Assembly (NCBI GenBank): GCA_039111635.1
Contig: JBCAQO010000008.1
Coordinates: 620,001-684,000, forward strand
Length of the DNA: 64,000 nt
Source: Heterobasidion occidentale
Taxonomy: Eukaryota > Basidiomycota > Agaricomycetes > Russulales > Bondarzewiaceae
Direction of reading: 5' to 3'
The position numbers and the translations under genes were made by a program. A model generated the notes under the pieces. That model had not been told where the DNA came from, did not search any database, and saw only the letters and a list, made by a program, of their open reading frames with translations. Positions 27,201-38,610 of this stretch are shown here, piece after piece. Each line of letters opens with the position of its first letter. The stretch's first letter is position 1.

Positions 27201-29430
27201 ATGACATGCTTCTTGGATCTACTTGTTGCCTTTGGTGTTGAATTGGGTATTCATGGAACAGCTGTGGGATAGTTGGATCAGGAGGTTTCTTTGATGCATA
27301 AGTGTGTGCAACCTCTGGTATCTATGCAACTGATCAAGCTTCAAGCTTCAAGCCTCAATATTATAATGAATCTATGGATCATGCTAGATCATTCTTTGAT
27401 CAATATCTTTTTCCTTCAGTTCATTGGTGATATATAAATTGTCATGATTCATGCTATAGATTACTTTATACCCCTTCATTTGCCTCTACAATCTCAGCAT
27501 CTGCCTTTACAAGTGGTCTACATTATGAATGTATCTGAAAGCCCTGAAATTGTTCAGCATGTTGGTATTGCCCTTCTGCAAAATATTTTGAACCTATTCA
27601 TCACATCTTTGTTTTTTGGTTTGTTTTTATTAACTTCATCTTATTAAAAAATCAATCTAAAACTTTAATATCTAGGAATTTATACTACCCTAATGCTTTG
27701 TTTGATATACCTTTTCTGGCAAGTTTTTTTTATTTCTTCAAAATTTTGAAATCTTTATAAGTTATATAGCTCAGGAAAAGTTATATCTAGGGCCAAGTCT
27801 TATATGTTTGCTATCACTTTGCAAATATTTATAGCAACAGCAATTATATGGTCATGTGCCATAATTGGCATCATTCAAGACAGCCAAGACATGCTTATAT
27901 TAGAAGATTATCAACCATTGGAAAACAAGTTTTCCAAGATTAATAAAAGAAATGACATTTTAGATGTTATTATACTTTGTTTGCAAGCTGTCATTGTTTG
28001 TTATTACTTTTACTATGGTATATAAAGAGAACTAATATCAGTCTTAGGCATCATTAGGAAACATAGTTGTAATATGGAGGGCTCAGACGCTATGGGCAAA
28101 CCATTATATCATGGTCTTGCTTAAAGGTATATTCATAATAACTACAAGTGAATTTGTTATTTGATTTTTATTTATAATACTAATATGTCTTTAGTTGCTT
28201 CAATTTCAAATTGTGTGATTAATGTTATTGGACAAGTGGCTATATTAGACTGGTTATATTCCTATGGACCAGAGCTTCAAATAACAAAATGGGGACTAGA
28301 ATTGACGATGAACCTTATGGTTACAATATTAATAGCATACAAGGCATGGTCTGCATTTTTTTAAAGCAAAAGTCTTATGAGCATTTAACTAATATCTCTA
28401 TTAAAAGGGAATATCGTCAATCTGTCAAGGCTCATTTAGTACAAAACAAAAAAACTCAAGTTGAAAAGATTCTTGCTTTGCTTATAGAATCTGGCATCTT
28501 ATATTGTGGTATATGGGTACAAAGCTTGCAAATGTCCTTTTTCCAGGCTAACTCATCTGAACAGATTTTTCTTATTATTTTTGAATGCACACCTATAGAT
28601 GGCATGAACGATAATATATTTATTAACATTGACATAATATTCACTGTAGGTGATGTTTGAAATATCATAACTAATCTAACTAGTTGATTTTAGGGAATAT
28701 ATCCAACAATAATCATGGTTGTGGTTAGACTGCACAGTTGAGGAGATATCAGGAATTTCAATTCCAAGAGTCCATACCTTTATTCAACAGGATCTAGGGA
28801 TGCTGAGATTCCAGCAGAAGCAGAAGTTTTTCATTTACAAACTTTTCATGAGCATGACATTGTACCTAATGCAGAAATTGTTGAAGAAACTCGGCAAGAC
28901 TAGATTGGGTGAGTAATCTCCTCATACTTTCAAATTATAGCATTGCTCATTCAATGCCTCCAAATGGTATTTTGATAGTGCTAGATAAATATTATTTCTG
29001 TGGAATCCTTTTCTTGACTACATAGGCTTCTTTCTTGATTTTTGATAAATATTTATGGAATAGAATAAAAAAGCTGTATGATTGAAAATTGAAAGAATGC
29101 TATGTGAGTTGGTGAAAGGCTGCAAGATCTAACATTGGACTCAGTATTTTACTTTAAAGGCATCAGAAATCAAATTTCTTTGAGTCTTTGGACAAAGATA
29201 TAAGCCATTCCATCAGCTACACCAAGAATATTTCTTTCCAAAGATGCAAGCAAATTCAAACAAACCTGAGACTATGTTCTTCAAATCAGCTGCATAGTGC
29301 AGGAGTGCCAGCATTGCACAACATGAAGCACAAATCAGATATGAGATTAAAGAGGTGAAGAAATGTGATGATTAGCCGGCACATCCAAGAGATAGCATAG
29401 CAAACTCAGAAACAAGAGAAGGAAATGTGA
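27200..29430. other. AT-rich island
   Basis: Base composition drops sharply to roughly one third G+C across about 2.2 kb, against roughly half on both sides, judged by eye. It contains T and A runs, and one recognisable decaying gene (27525-28903). No terminal repeats or target duplication were seen at the edges. The right part (28904-29430) has no recognisable gene. Confidence 0.8.
27525..28903 (+). pseudogene. Decaying multi-span membrane protein gene of an agaricomycete family
   Basis: The start is MNVSESPEIVQHVGIALLQNI, then TSLFFG-IYTTLMLCLIYLFW after a GT-AG intron. Further pieces are SRAKSYMFAITLQIFIATAIIW, GNIVVIWRAQTLWANHYIMV, KWGLELTMNLMVTILIAYKAW, VEKILALLIESGILYCGIW and IYPTIIMVVVRLHS. 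This order of hydrophobic helices with WRA-TLW, the LLIESGILYC motif and YPTIIMV is that of a large family of uncharacterised seven-span proteins in mushrooms. Lesions: a T run at 28356-28362 shifts the frame, the second intron (around 27728) has no good donor, and a TGA at 28739-28741 precedes 53 more open codons ending at 28903. Codons strongly prefer A or T in the third position, unlike every neighbour. Confidence 0.75.
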
Positions 29431-29837
29431 GTACAAATCATTGCGTCGAGTAGGGTACACCGCACGGCAGTGTGTACAGTAGATGTTAGTGGTGGCAGCT
29501 TTGTGAAATTAAAAGAACATAGACCGAAAATCAGTTCCAGGGTCGCACACCAGAGACGACACAGGCAGGACTAGAATGCAAGAGGGCCGGAGAGATAGAT
29601 ACGAGAGGGACACAAGGTAGTGTATCTGTTATAGGTAGGTAGAGTGCCAGGGGTGGCGTGAGGTGAGATATGCAAGAGATACAATGACAGAGCGACCGAC
29701 GAGACCCAGACCGTCCACGAACAAGCACACAGACAGACAGAAAAACAATAAGAATCAAACGCACGAGCAACAAACCACAAATATAACGCCCCAGAAAGTA
29801 GCTTCACACCCAATGTTCCATCGGTCTGAAGAGGGAC
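29431..29837. other. Intergenic, right edge of AT island to next gene
   Basis: About 400 bases, composition returning to normal. No gene seen; a probable 3' untranslated region for the following minus-strand gene. Confidence 0.35.
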
Positions 29838-30783
29838 TCACTCCTCCTCGCCGTCCCCCTCGCTCAGCACATCGCCGTCCCTCTCCGCAAACCGCATAGG
29901 CACCGACCGCCGGCGTCCCCGCCCAAGACGAATACTAAGCAGCTCGGACATGCTCCGCTTCAACGCCGTCGCCTTGCCGCCGCTCCGACCCACACTGCCT
30001 CCAAGCCCCGCGCTCGATCCCGGCCTCGCATCCTGTCCCGTGTTCGCCTCAGAATCAACCGCGCTAGAGCCCGTCCCCGCGCGTGCGCCTGTTGAAAGTG
30101 GCGAGAACGCCGACGCAGGCGTAGACGACGCCGAGGACGTCGAACTCGCAAACTCGAGCGACTTGCCGCGCCTGCCCCAGCTCCCACCAATCCCGAGTCC
30201 GATCCCGAGCCCATGCGCGTGCGCGCTCCCCGTGTTGTGCGAATGCCCGCTCGCGCTCGCGCTCAGACTGGGGCTCATGCTCCCGCCCCCCCTAAGCTCC
30301 CCGAACTCCAGCGCACTCGCGCTCCGGCTCGCGTCGCCGCTCACGCGCGCTCCCAAGCTCCGGCTGCTCGCCTCGCTCGAGGTCCAAGGCCCCGGCGGTG
30401 TCTGCAGCGGGACGAACGAGTCTGAGCCCGCCTTCCCCTTTCCCTTGCGCAGCGCCTGCGCCTGCGCGCGTGCAGACGCGAAGAGGGGACGCGAGGCTGT
30501 GGAGCGCGGGCGTCGAGAAGGAGAGCGCGAATGAGGGAGTAGAGCGCGGAGAGCGGGGACGAGAGTAGGTCGATATGGCTGGTGGGGACGCACGTTGGCG
30601 GGAGGAAGAAGAGGTGGCGGGTGCAGAGTTAGGGGTATAGGAGGCGAGGAGGCGGGGAGAGGTCGGTGAGTCGGGCGTGGGCGGGCGTTTAGGATGGAGG
30701 CGGGGGTATATGCGAAGCTGGCTGAGTATGGATGGACTTTCTCGAATGAAGGGCGCGAGGCTGTGGGAAATTCGAGTTAACAC
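29838..30783 (-). CDS. Low-complexity Ser/Gly/Ala-rich protein, unknown
   Basis: From MLTRISHSLAPFIRES at 30783, a frame with RPPTPDSPTSPRLLASYTPN and SSSSRQRASPPAIS runs to about 30490. There a shift is needed at a run of C before the second frame (LFASARAQAQALRKGKGKAG) continues to the stop at 29838. The end reads KRSMSELLSIRLGRGRRRS and then DVLSEGDGEEE, a basic patch followed by an acidic tail. The protein is mostly disordered, rich in Ser, Gly, Ala and Arg. It could be a separate gene or the 3' end of the next minus-strand gene. No function can be given. Confidence 0.5.
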
Positions 30784-30843
30784 AGGCGAGAATAAAGTTA
30801 CAAGAGCGAAGAATAAGAGTCAAGAACCCCCAGCCCTCGAGAT

Positions 30844-33770
30844 CTAATCAGATCGAAAAGGACGATGGCAAGGGGATTGAAATTGCGATCGACGCCGTGA
30901 GCACGGAACAAGGTTGACGACTCGACCCGCAACGTCATGGCAATCCCCTGTGTCGACGACGGTCGAGAAACTCAAGACACGCACCTCGATCCGACCCCGT
31001 TTCAGCCTCGACATTTGCTTTCCGAGAGGCTCCACGCCCCGACTCCCGTTTCTGCGCTCGCTCTCGCCCCTGTTCCACCTCCTGCTCTTCTCCACTCTCC
31101 TGCCTCTCCATCTCCAAAAACGACATCGTCCCATCGTCCTCGTCCTCCTCTGCGTCCGCCCCCCGCCGCGCCTGCGACACCGCCAGATCCATCCCCGCAA
31201 CCGCCAAACTCCGCCTCTGCACGCCCGCACCCCTCGTGCTCGCGCCCGCCCCTATCATCACAGGCAACGGCGGCACCGGCACCCGCCCACTCCGACTCGG
31301 CGACGCACTGCGCCCGCGACTGCGACTGCGGCCCCGGATCGCACGCACGCTCGTCTTCGAGTTCGCGGCGACGGTCGCGACGGAGCCCGAGGTGGTCGCC
31401 GTGCCCGCGGTCATGGCTGAGCTCGTCGTGGACGAGGACGGCAGGCGCAGGCTCGCCTTGGACGCGCGCATGCTGCGTTTCCGCGCGGCGCTCACGCGGC
31501 TCACCTGGCTCGCGGTCGAGCGCCGCTTCGCCGTCCGGGCACTGCGCTCCTGCGCTGCCTCGTCGTTGTCGTCGTCGTCGTCGTCGCGGCTGGGCCCGAC
31601 CATGGTGAGCCGCGCCTTGGAGACGACGGCGGTGCCGGTGACGCCGATCACTTCGACGTTGCGGATGCTCGTCATGTCCGAGATGATTGTGCTTGCGCCG
31701 TCGATCGTGGCCGTCTCCTCCCAGTTGTCGTCCTCGTTTTCGTTTTCGTCTGCGTCCTCACGGTCTCCACGCGTGATCGAGCCGGCGTAGGAGGTGGCTT
31801 TTGGAGTAGCGATGGGATCTTCAATCGGGTCCGAGAGGATACACGGCGCCTCATCGGCGTCGACACTGTCGAGTGAGGTAATGGTCGGGACTATAGGTGC
31901 GTTCTCGTCTCCGGGTTCTTCCTCTTTTTCGTTTTGGGCGTCCCCAGCGACCTCGGCCGACTTCACATCGCCCGCAGTTTGTCCACACTCCTCCACACCC
32001 ACCTGTACATCCACATCCACCAACACTCTCTTCCCCAAACCCCCTCTTTTCCTCACCCGGCTCCGAATCCACATCGAGCTCGACTTGCACCCCCACCTCC
32101 ACCCGCTCCCCCGCCTCCTTCTCCTTCTCCTTCGCCTCCCGATCCACAGCCTTCGCCACGTCCTCCGCAACCCGCCACGCCTCCTCCACCTCCGCCTCCA
32201 GCTGCTCCACCCGCGCGCGCACGCCCACCAGCTCCCGCCCGCGCCGCTCATAGCTCCCGTTCAGCTTCCGCAGCGCAACCGCGAGCGCACTCGCGCGATG
32301 CGCGTCCCGCAGGTGCACGAGCTGCGCCGAGCGCGCGCCCGCGTGGATCAGCGCCTCGGTCTGCACGTCCAGCGCCGTCGCCGCCTGCGCGAGCTGCACC
32401 GCGAGCGCCTGCAGCGCGCTCGAGCCCGCGTCCGCGCCCCCGCTGCCGTTCACGCTCGTCGTGCTCCCGTTCCCGACTGCCGCGCCCGCCTGCGCCTGCG
32501 CCTGCGCGACCGCGTTCAGCGACTGCAGCAGCATGCGCCGGCGGCCCGCCTCGAAGCGCCACCGCGCCTGGGCGCCCGCGCGCTCGCCGTTCGCGCGGTC
32601 GAGGTCCTGCTCGAGGGCGCCGCTGGGCGCGACGACGGCGGGCGGGAGGAGGCGGATGGCGTGTTCGCGCGCGGAGTCGCGGATGGCGGCGGAGACGAGC
32701 GACTGGAGCTCGGTGGAGGAGAAGGTCCACTGTCGGCGGAGAAGGGGAGCGGGCGGTAGGTGGGCGAGGGGAGCGGGGGCGGGGCGAAGGTCATGGGGTG
32801 CGAGGGGGGGAGGAGGGTCTGTTTGGGGACTGGGAATGGGGGTGGGGGCGTGCTGGTGTCGGTGCGTGTGGAGGCGAGGGTGGGCGTGATGAAGGAGGGG
32901 GCGAGGCGGGAAGAGGCGGAGGGCGAGGGGGGGTTGCGCGGGCTGGGGGAAGGCGCGAGCGGGGTTATGGACGAGGCCATGGTGGATGTGGATGTGGATG
33001 TCTGTGTGCGCGTGAATGGCGGTGCCGACGATGGTTTATCGTGATCCAGGAGGGCGAGTGGGGCAGCGAGAGCGAGCTGTGCGTCGGGTCTGCGGGCGAC
33101 AACTGGAGCTGAGGTGAATGAGAAGTGGACGCGGTGGACGTGGATGTGGACGTGAACGATGTGGACGTCGTGGACGTGGAAGTGCGTGGGGATGGGCGAG
33201 GTCTGATCGGCGTCGATGTGGAGGGGCGCGAGGGGTCGGGCGGCGTACGAGGCGAAGGAGGCGGGTCCTGAGCGGACGAGGGCGGCGGGGAAGAGGACCG
33301 GGCCGAGCGCGCGGAATGACCGGCGCCAGCACTGGCGCGCGATGCGTACGGGGGTAAAAACTCGTGCGTCGATGATCCGATGCGCAGCGATCGGTGCGGG
33401 GACGCGGAGCGAGAGCGCGCGTACTCATTTCGGCTTCGAGCGCGGACGAGGACGAGCTCGTCTGGAAGTGGGACTGGGACTGGGTGTGCGACGAGGGCCC
33501 GTGCGCGTGTGTCTTTGATTGTGGGTGCGTGAGGCTGATGGTGTACGAGTCGTCTTTCGGGAGCGCTTTGCGGGCGCGCGGGCCGGCGGGGAGGCGGGGG
33601 CGATCGCGTGAGCGCTGGGCGGGGGAGGAGGAAGAGGATGGGACTGGGGATGGGCTCAGGATCGGCGCGGAGGTGGGCATGGAGGGTGGGGGCGTCGAGG
33701 GTGCTGCGGGCGCGGGCGTGGAAGAGGACGATGACGACGATGACGACGACGACAACATCGGGTCATCCAT
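30844..33770 (-). CDS. Large low-complexity coiled-coil protein of basidiomycetes, unknown function
   Basis: The first exon is 33770-33425 (MDDPMLSS followed by a long Ser run). A 60-base intron restores the frame at 33360 with FTPVRIARQCWRRSFRALGPVLF. A His-Val alternating stretch (FHVHDVHIVHVHIHVHRVHF) follows. Further on come WTFSSTELQSLVSAAIRDSA and a predicted coiled coil (VALRKLNGSYERRGRELVG, then ARVEQLEAEVEEAWRVAED). The carboxy-terminal half is Ser/Arg/Asp-rich with a segment DGASTIISDMTSIRNVEVIG. A frame change is needed near 32032-32045 at a C-rich run, and one junction upstream of WTFSSTELQ is unresolved. The conserved FTPVRIARQCWRR and WTF-STELQ blocks suggest a real, conserved agaricomycete protein. 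Confidence 0.6.
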
Positions 33771-35731
33771 TGCGGCCTATTTTTGGGTGGGTGCAGGGAG
33801 GGAATGAATGAGGACTACGGGGAGAGCGAGAGAGAGGCTGACCGGTGATGGCCCCCGTCGAGTCTCGAAGTCAATGTGCGGTCGAGCGAGCGGAGTTGCT
33901 GGCGAGATGGGAGGAGGGATGGGAGGTATACTACAATCTCTGTGCGCCGCGAAGGCGACGGTGGGAGCGTCAGACGGGGATAGCGGGCAGGTGCTTTGCT
34001 GCACACAGAGCCAGAAGGACACGGTCGATGCGTGCGCGCGTGCGTTCGCTCGTCCGAGGGCTCGAACGGAGCGCTGTTTGGGTGGGTGGCTGGTGCGTTG
34101 GTCAGTATCCTGCGTTTGGGCGTGTATTTGCTTCGAATGGCTCTGCGCGATGGGGGTATGGCCGGGTATGGAATCCGGATGGTAGTGGCTATGAAGCTGA
34201 TCCTGACGAAGTGGAGGATGTCGTCGTCCGGGACAAGACGGGGTGGGCCACGAGGGCTCTCTAAATGATGGCGTTCAGAATGTACGGCGAGCGTGGACTC
34301 GAATCCGTCGGCTGCTCGTCGAGCGTGATGGCGAGCTCGGCCAGCGCTGATGCCATCACGTAATTCATTTTCCCTTCCCTCCTATTCCGTCCACCGTTCT
34401 GCCTTCTCTCTTCCATTCCATACATCCAGTCACACCCTCGTATCTACGACATTGCGCACACTGACGCTCACGCGTCTCCATCGAGCACGCAACGAGCCCA
34501 CCCCATCGCCGGCCCTCTTGCTTTACACCAGCCATCAGAAAGCACAGATATCGAAAGCGTGCTAGGAACGCGCGACGTCAAAAACCACCGCTCTAATAGG
34601 TGACGCCCACGAAGGCCTTGCAGAGATCAAGGCACGTATATGCGCCTAGCGCTCGTGATGCACATGAACACGTACGCATGTCCTACTTCATGACTTCCAT
34701 ACTCGCGCATTCCTGCTGCCCTTCCCGCCGTCCGATGGTGAGTCGATCCGAGCTCGACTGGCTCGCAGTCGTACGGGCTCACATCTGCGTGCGCGACGCG
34801 TCGAAACATCTGCGACCGCCAAGCTGCACCACCGAGGCCCCGCGTTTGTGTTGACGGGAACGTTTCTCGGGCCAATGATATCACTTGGATCAGGCATCGA
34901 TGTCTCGAGGCAACACAAGGGGCTTCGCACGCCATAGTAATAGGGCCACATCTTTCGCGTTTCATATTGGCAGCCTGGCAGCCTGCGATCGAACAGAAGC
35001 GACAAGAATTTCCGTGAGCGAACCTCTCTTCACCTCTCCTCGTTGGTCGCAACAAGCCCGCGATGTCGTCCACTCACTATTCCCCACGCGCTGACTGCCA
35101 CCTTGGACACGAGCCTTGGTATTTCTCAACCTGCACTCTACAGCAGCAGTGCACACACTCCACTCCGTTCCCAAACTCGTTCCCGCCGCCGTCTTCGCGC
35201 CGCAACTGCCCACGTCCAATAACCTGTCTCTGGCATCTTCAGCACCCAGCCAACCGCAATCGGCGCAACCATTGCTCCCGGGGCGCGTACTCTCTCTTGC
35301 CCGTCGACGCTCGCTCGTGCATTCTTCGCAGCTACCGATCGAGAGAAACGGACGTTGATAGATTGATCGCCCCGGTGCCCACGCGCACCCTTGTTTGCCC
35401 TCATCTACTACTCTTTCTCCGTGCAACAGGCTGCAGGCGAATGTAGAAACCCACGCTCGCGGACTCTCACACCTCACATTTTTCCAGCGCAGGGTCCGGC
35501 TTTGCGATCAGTCAATGCATATCATAAATCAACACTAGCCCTGACTATCATCAGAACAGATACATCTACCGACGGCGCAGAAATGCGAAATAAGTACAGC
35601 CGTCGGTGTTTATTCCATCCTGCCCAATTTTGCCCTACTCATATCTGCAGCTTCATTCTCACCTCTGACGCTGAGGCATAGCACTTCTATCTTAGGCCTC
35701 TGCGGCTCATTCTCTATGCCGGGCGCTCTGT
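33771..35731. other. Long intergenic stretch upstream of the low-complexity gene
   Basis: About 2 kb separating the low-complexity protein promoter from the end of the first P450 gene. Several 60-170 codon frames exist on both strands, Arg/Ser-rich and without domains. Nothing supported. Confidence 0.3.
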
Positions 35732-38151
35732 TTAGAACGAAGCGAAGGGGAAAAGGTGCGTTGTCCTGCAAGAAGGCATCTTATAATTCGAATTTCTGAA
35801 GGTCCCTCGATTAGGAGTCGATCGCACCGAGAGAGGAAGAGGGATGCACTGACACAAAGATGGCTGATGCCCATGACGGGGCTGGATCCTGCACTGGAAT
35901 GGTAGTGGATGCCTGCACAGGTGAACGATGAGTTGGCCTCCATAGTAAAAGAACAAAGCACGACGGCGATCCAGAAGAAGCCCGCGATCCGCCGGCAGTG
36001 GCACTCGCCAGATCGAGTGAACAAGTACTCACGAGATAAACCCCGACGCATACTTGTCCGTAGGCTCGACCTCGTTCCCGTCCTCGTCAAGCGCCTTCGA
36101 AATGGTGAACCTCGCGAGCACCGACACGACCGCGATCCACAGCGCCTCGCGCGCCATGTACCGCCCGGGGCAAATCCGTCTGCCGAAGCCGAACACGGCA
36201 TCTGGGAAAGGCGTGTTGTTCGGCTTCGAGTCGGCGGTGAGGAAGCGCTCGGGCTTGAAGCGGCCGGGCTCGGGGAAGACGGTCTCGTCGTGCAGGATTG
36301 CCCTGAAACAAGGCGCAGCGTGAAGACGCGCATTGGCGAGTGAAGACGAGGCATATGACATACCAGCTATTGCCGATGACGACGGACCCTGCGGGGATGA
36401 AGTACCCGTCGTACACATCATCGCACACCACTCGATGCGGGATAGCTAATGCAGCCAGCAGCAATCGAATCCCTTGCGTTAGCGGTTATCGAGATTCGTT
36501 GACAAAGAAAATTCGCACCGAGAGGCACGGCAGGACGCCATCGGAAGACCTCTTTGACCAACGCACCGATATACGGAAGTGCTGCTTCGTCTGTATAGTC
36601 AGGAAGGCGGTCGGTTCCTACGACGCGGTCGATTTCTGCTTGGGCTTGCTTTTGTATCTCGGGGTAGAGGATCATGGCGAGGAAGAAGGTTTCGATGGAC
36701 GAAGCGGTCTATACAAGACGAGATCAGTCAATCAATAATGAACACAGTGATGTGCAGATATACGCACCGTGTGCGCGCCAGCTTCCAACGCGTTTTACGT
36801 GGAGTTTAAACAGTACGTTCGGTTGCAGGAAGGCTCTATGCGTGACCGACTCACCCAAATACATCGTGCCTGTCGTAGACTTGATGATGTCCTCGTCCAC
36901 ATGAGATTCTGCCCCCGCCGAGCGTTGTTGCTGAATCATGCGTGACACAATAGACGAGATTCCCGTCCCATCACTCTATAGGATTCAAAGACACCAATGA
37001 GGCCGAGGAGTATATATTTCCTTTGGGCGAATCGTGACTCACGGTCGCGCCCTTCGCAGCCTGAAATGGCATCTCTATCCCTCTCGGCGCAGACATCGCA
37101 CAGTCTTCCGCCTCTTTCCTGAATGAGGTGCCAGGGATCCACGTAGGGAGCTTTGCCACTGTCCACGCGGTCAGTGATGTGATGGCTATGCAGGACCGGA
37201 ATGCTCAACTCACAGAAGGGGAAGGTGTCGAACAAGCCCGCTCCTGGGGTGCACCCCAGCGTCATTGCTTTGAGCGATTCCTCCGCAGAGCCGATATACG
37301 GGTCGTTCTTCGGCTGTACGTCGATTCCGTATGCGACCTCGAATATTGTCTGCCCCGTCATACTATGTGGCCCGGCAAGGATAGAACGATAGCCGAAGAT
37401 ATGTAGGTGAACACACGTTCACTCGTCTAGGGAATTCTCACGTACTGCCTTATGTGCGTCATGAAATCCTTCGGGGCTTCCAAAAGCCGCTGCAGCAGCT
37501 GGCGCGTTGCTTTGAGTTGAATGGAGCGGAACTCCAGCGTGGCCGCGGGATGTAAATAGCGGTGGGATTCTCGGCGCATATTCCGCCATCGTGTTCCATA
37601 CCGCGAGAAGGCCATCGTCCAGTCGAAGTTGAGACTGAATTTCACCGTCAGTGATACAGAAAACGACAAAGCGCGGCTCCTAGATACGCACAGAACATTT
37701 AGAGCCACAAGGGGTGGCCTATCATGTAGATATTAGTTGAGACCTGAGGAGGCCATTGGGAATTTACGGACATACCTGTCGGAATACAGCGACGATCGTC
37801 TTTCAAACAGCTCTTTAGCGGCTTTTTCCGAGTTCAAGACGATTATATGTGTCCCGAGTGCCTCCGCATGGACGATATCAGAGCCTGTATAAATTGTTGT
37901 GATATCGCAATCGATGTACCTCGGTCGATGGTTCTGGTATTGTGGAAAAAACACGAACCAAGTTCTTTCCCCCATTCCTCGTACGCGAGCCACTCGTGAC
38001 TTTTCGGCATGTCCAGTGCATTTCCTATGACAGGATAGCCTTTTGGCCCAGGCGGAAGGGGATACAATGTTTTCTTTCTGCGGGCGTAGAAAATGCCGAC
38101 CAAGCACAGAACGAGAATCGCGACGATATCCAGCGAGGGTGTTGCCCACAT
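35732..38151 (-). CDS. Cytochrome P450, tandem copy 1 (I-helix Asp replaced by His)
   Basis: Heme-thiolate monooxygenase anchored in the ER. The anchor is [22 protein letters not shown], then the proline hinge [16 protein letters not shown]. About a dozen short introns can be spliced in frame. Landmarks: [25 protein letters not shown] (C-helix), the I-helix at 36768-36782, the ExxR motif EVFRWRP, PERF, and the heme loop [11 protein letters not shown] at 36161-36193. It ends near 35732 with [12 protein letters not shown] and a longer tail than its paralogues. The I-helix reads AGAHT where the paralogues have AGADT, so the conserved acid used in oxygen activation is missing. A start at 38202 ([19 protein letters not shown]) is also possible. 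Sequence type resembles CYP64-like fungal P450s. Confidence 0.9.
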
Positions 38152-38202
38152 ATGCGCACAGTTGATCCGCTCGAGATCAAAGGAGCAGAGACATCCTTGC
38201 AC

Positions 38203-38610
38203 TTGCTTAAATCATGATCGGCGTATGCACACATGAGCGTGAGTCACTTGGTGAGACCTTTTGTTCTCGACAGTCGAGAACAACTAAGTCCGCACATGAT
38301 AGTCATCTTGTTAACATCCCTCTAGCCCAGAGAGGATCAAATTAATGAGCGCCCACTGGCAACAATAAGGAATGCTAAACATAGACAACGACTCCACGTA
38401 CCTGTATTTAGACTGTATCCGAATTCGGACTGTACCTGTATCAATTGTTCACTGACACACGTAAAACCGAATGAACCACTTATCACTACTCGATTGCAGA
38501 TCATGTTGGCCCTGGTCTGACTGATGCTCTCCAGTTTAAGATTGTTCCATAACAGCTGTACATCGGTTGCACTACGGGACGATTTCCGACGCTGCCTGGG
38601 CTGGTCTTCC
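38203..38610. other. Intergenic between P450 copies 1 and 2
   Basis: About 400 bases, the promoter of copy 1 and the 3' end of copy 2. No gene seen. Confidence 0.35.

Noticed and set aside
32248..33112. Very long open frames on the plus strand over the low-complexity gene (up to 392 codons)
   Set aside because: They are rich in Pro, Arg and Ala from GC-rich antisense reading. The minus strand has conserved blocks (FTPVRIARQCWRR, the coiled coil) and consistent splicing there.
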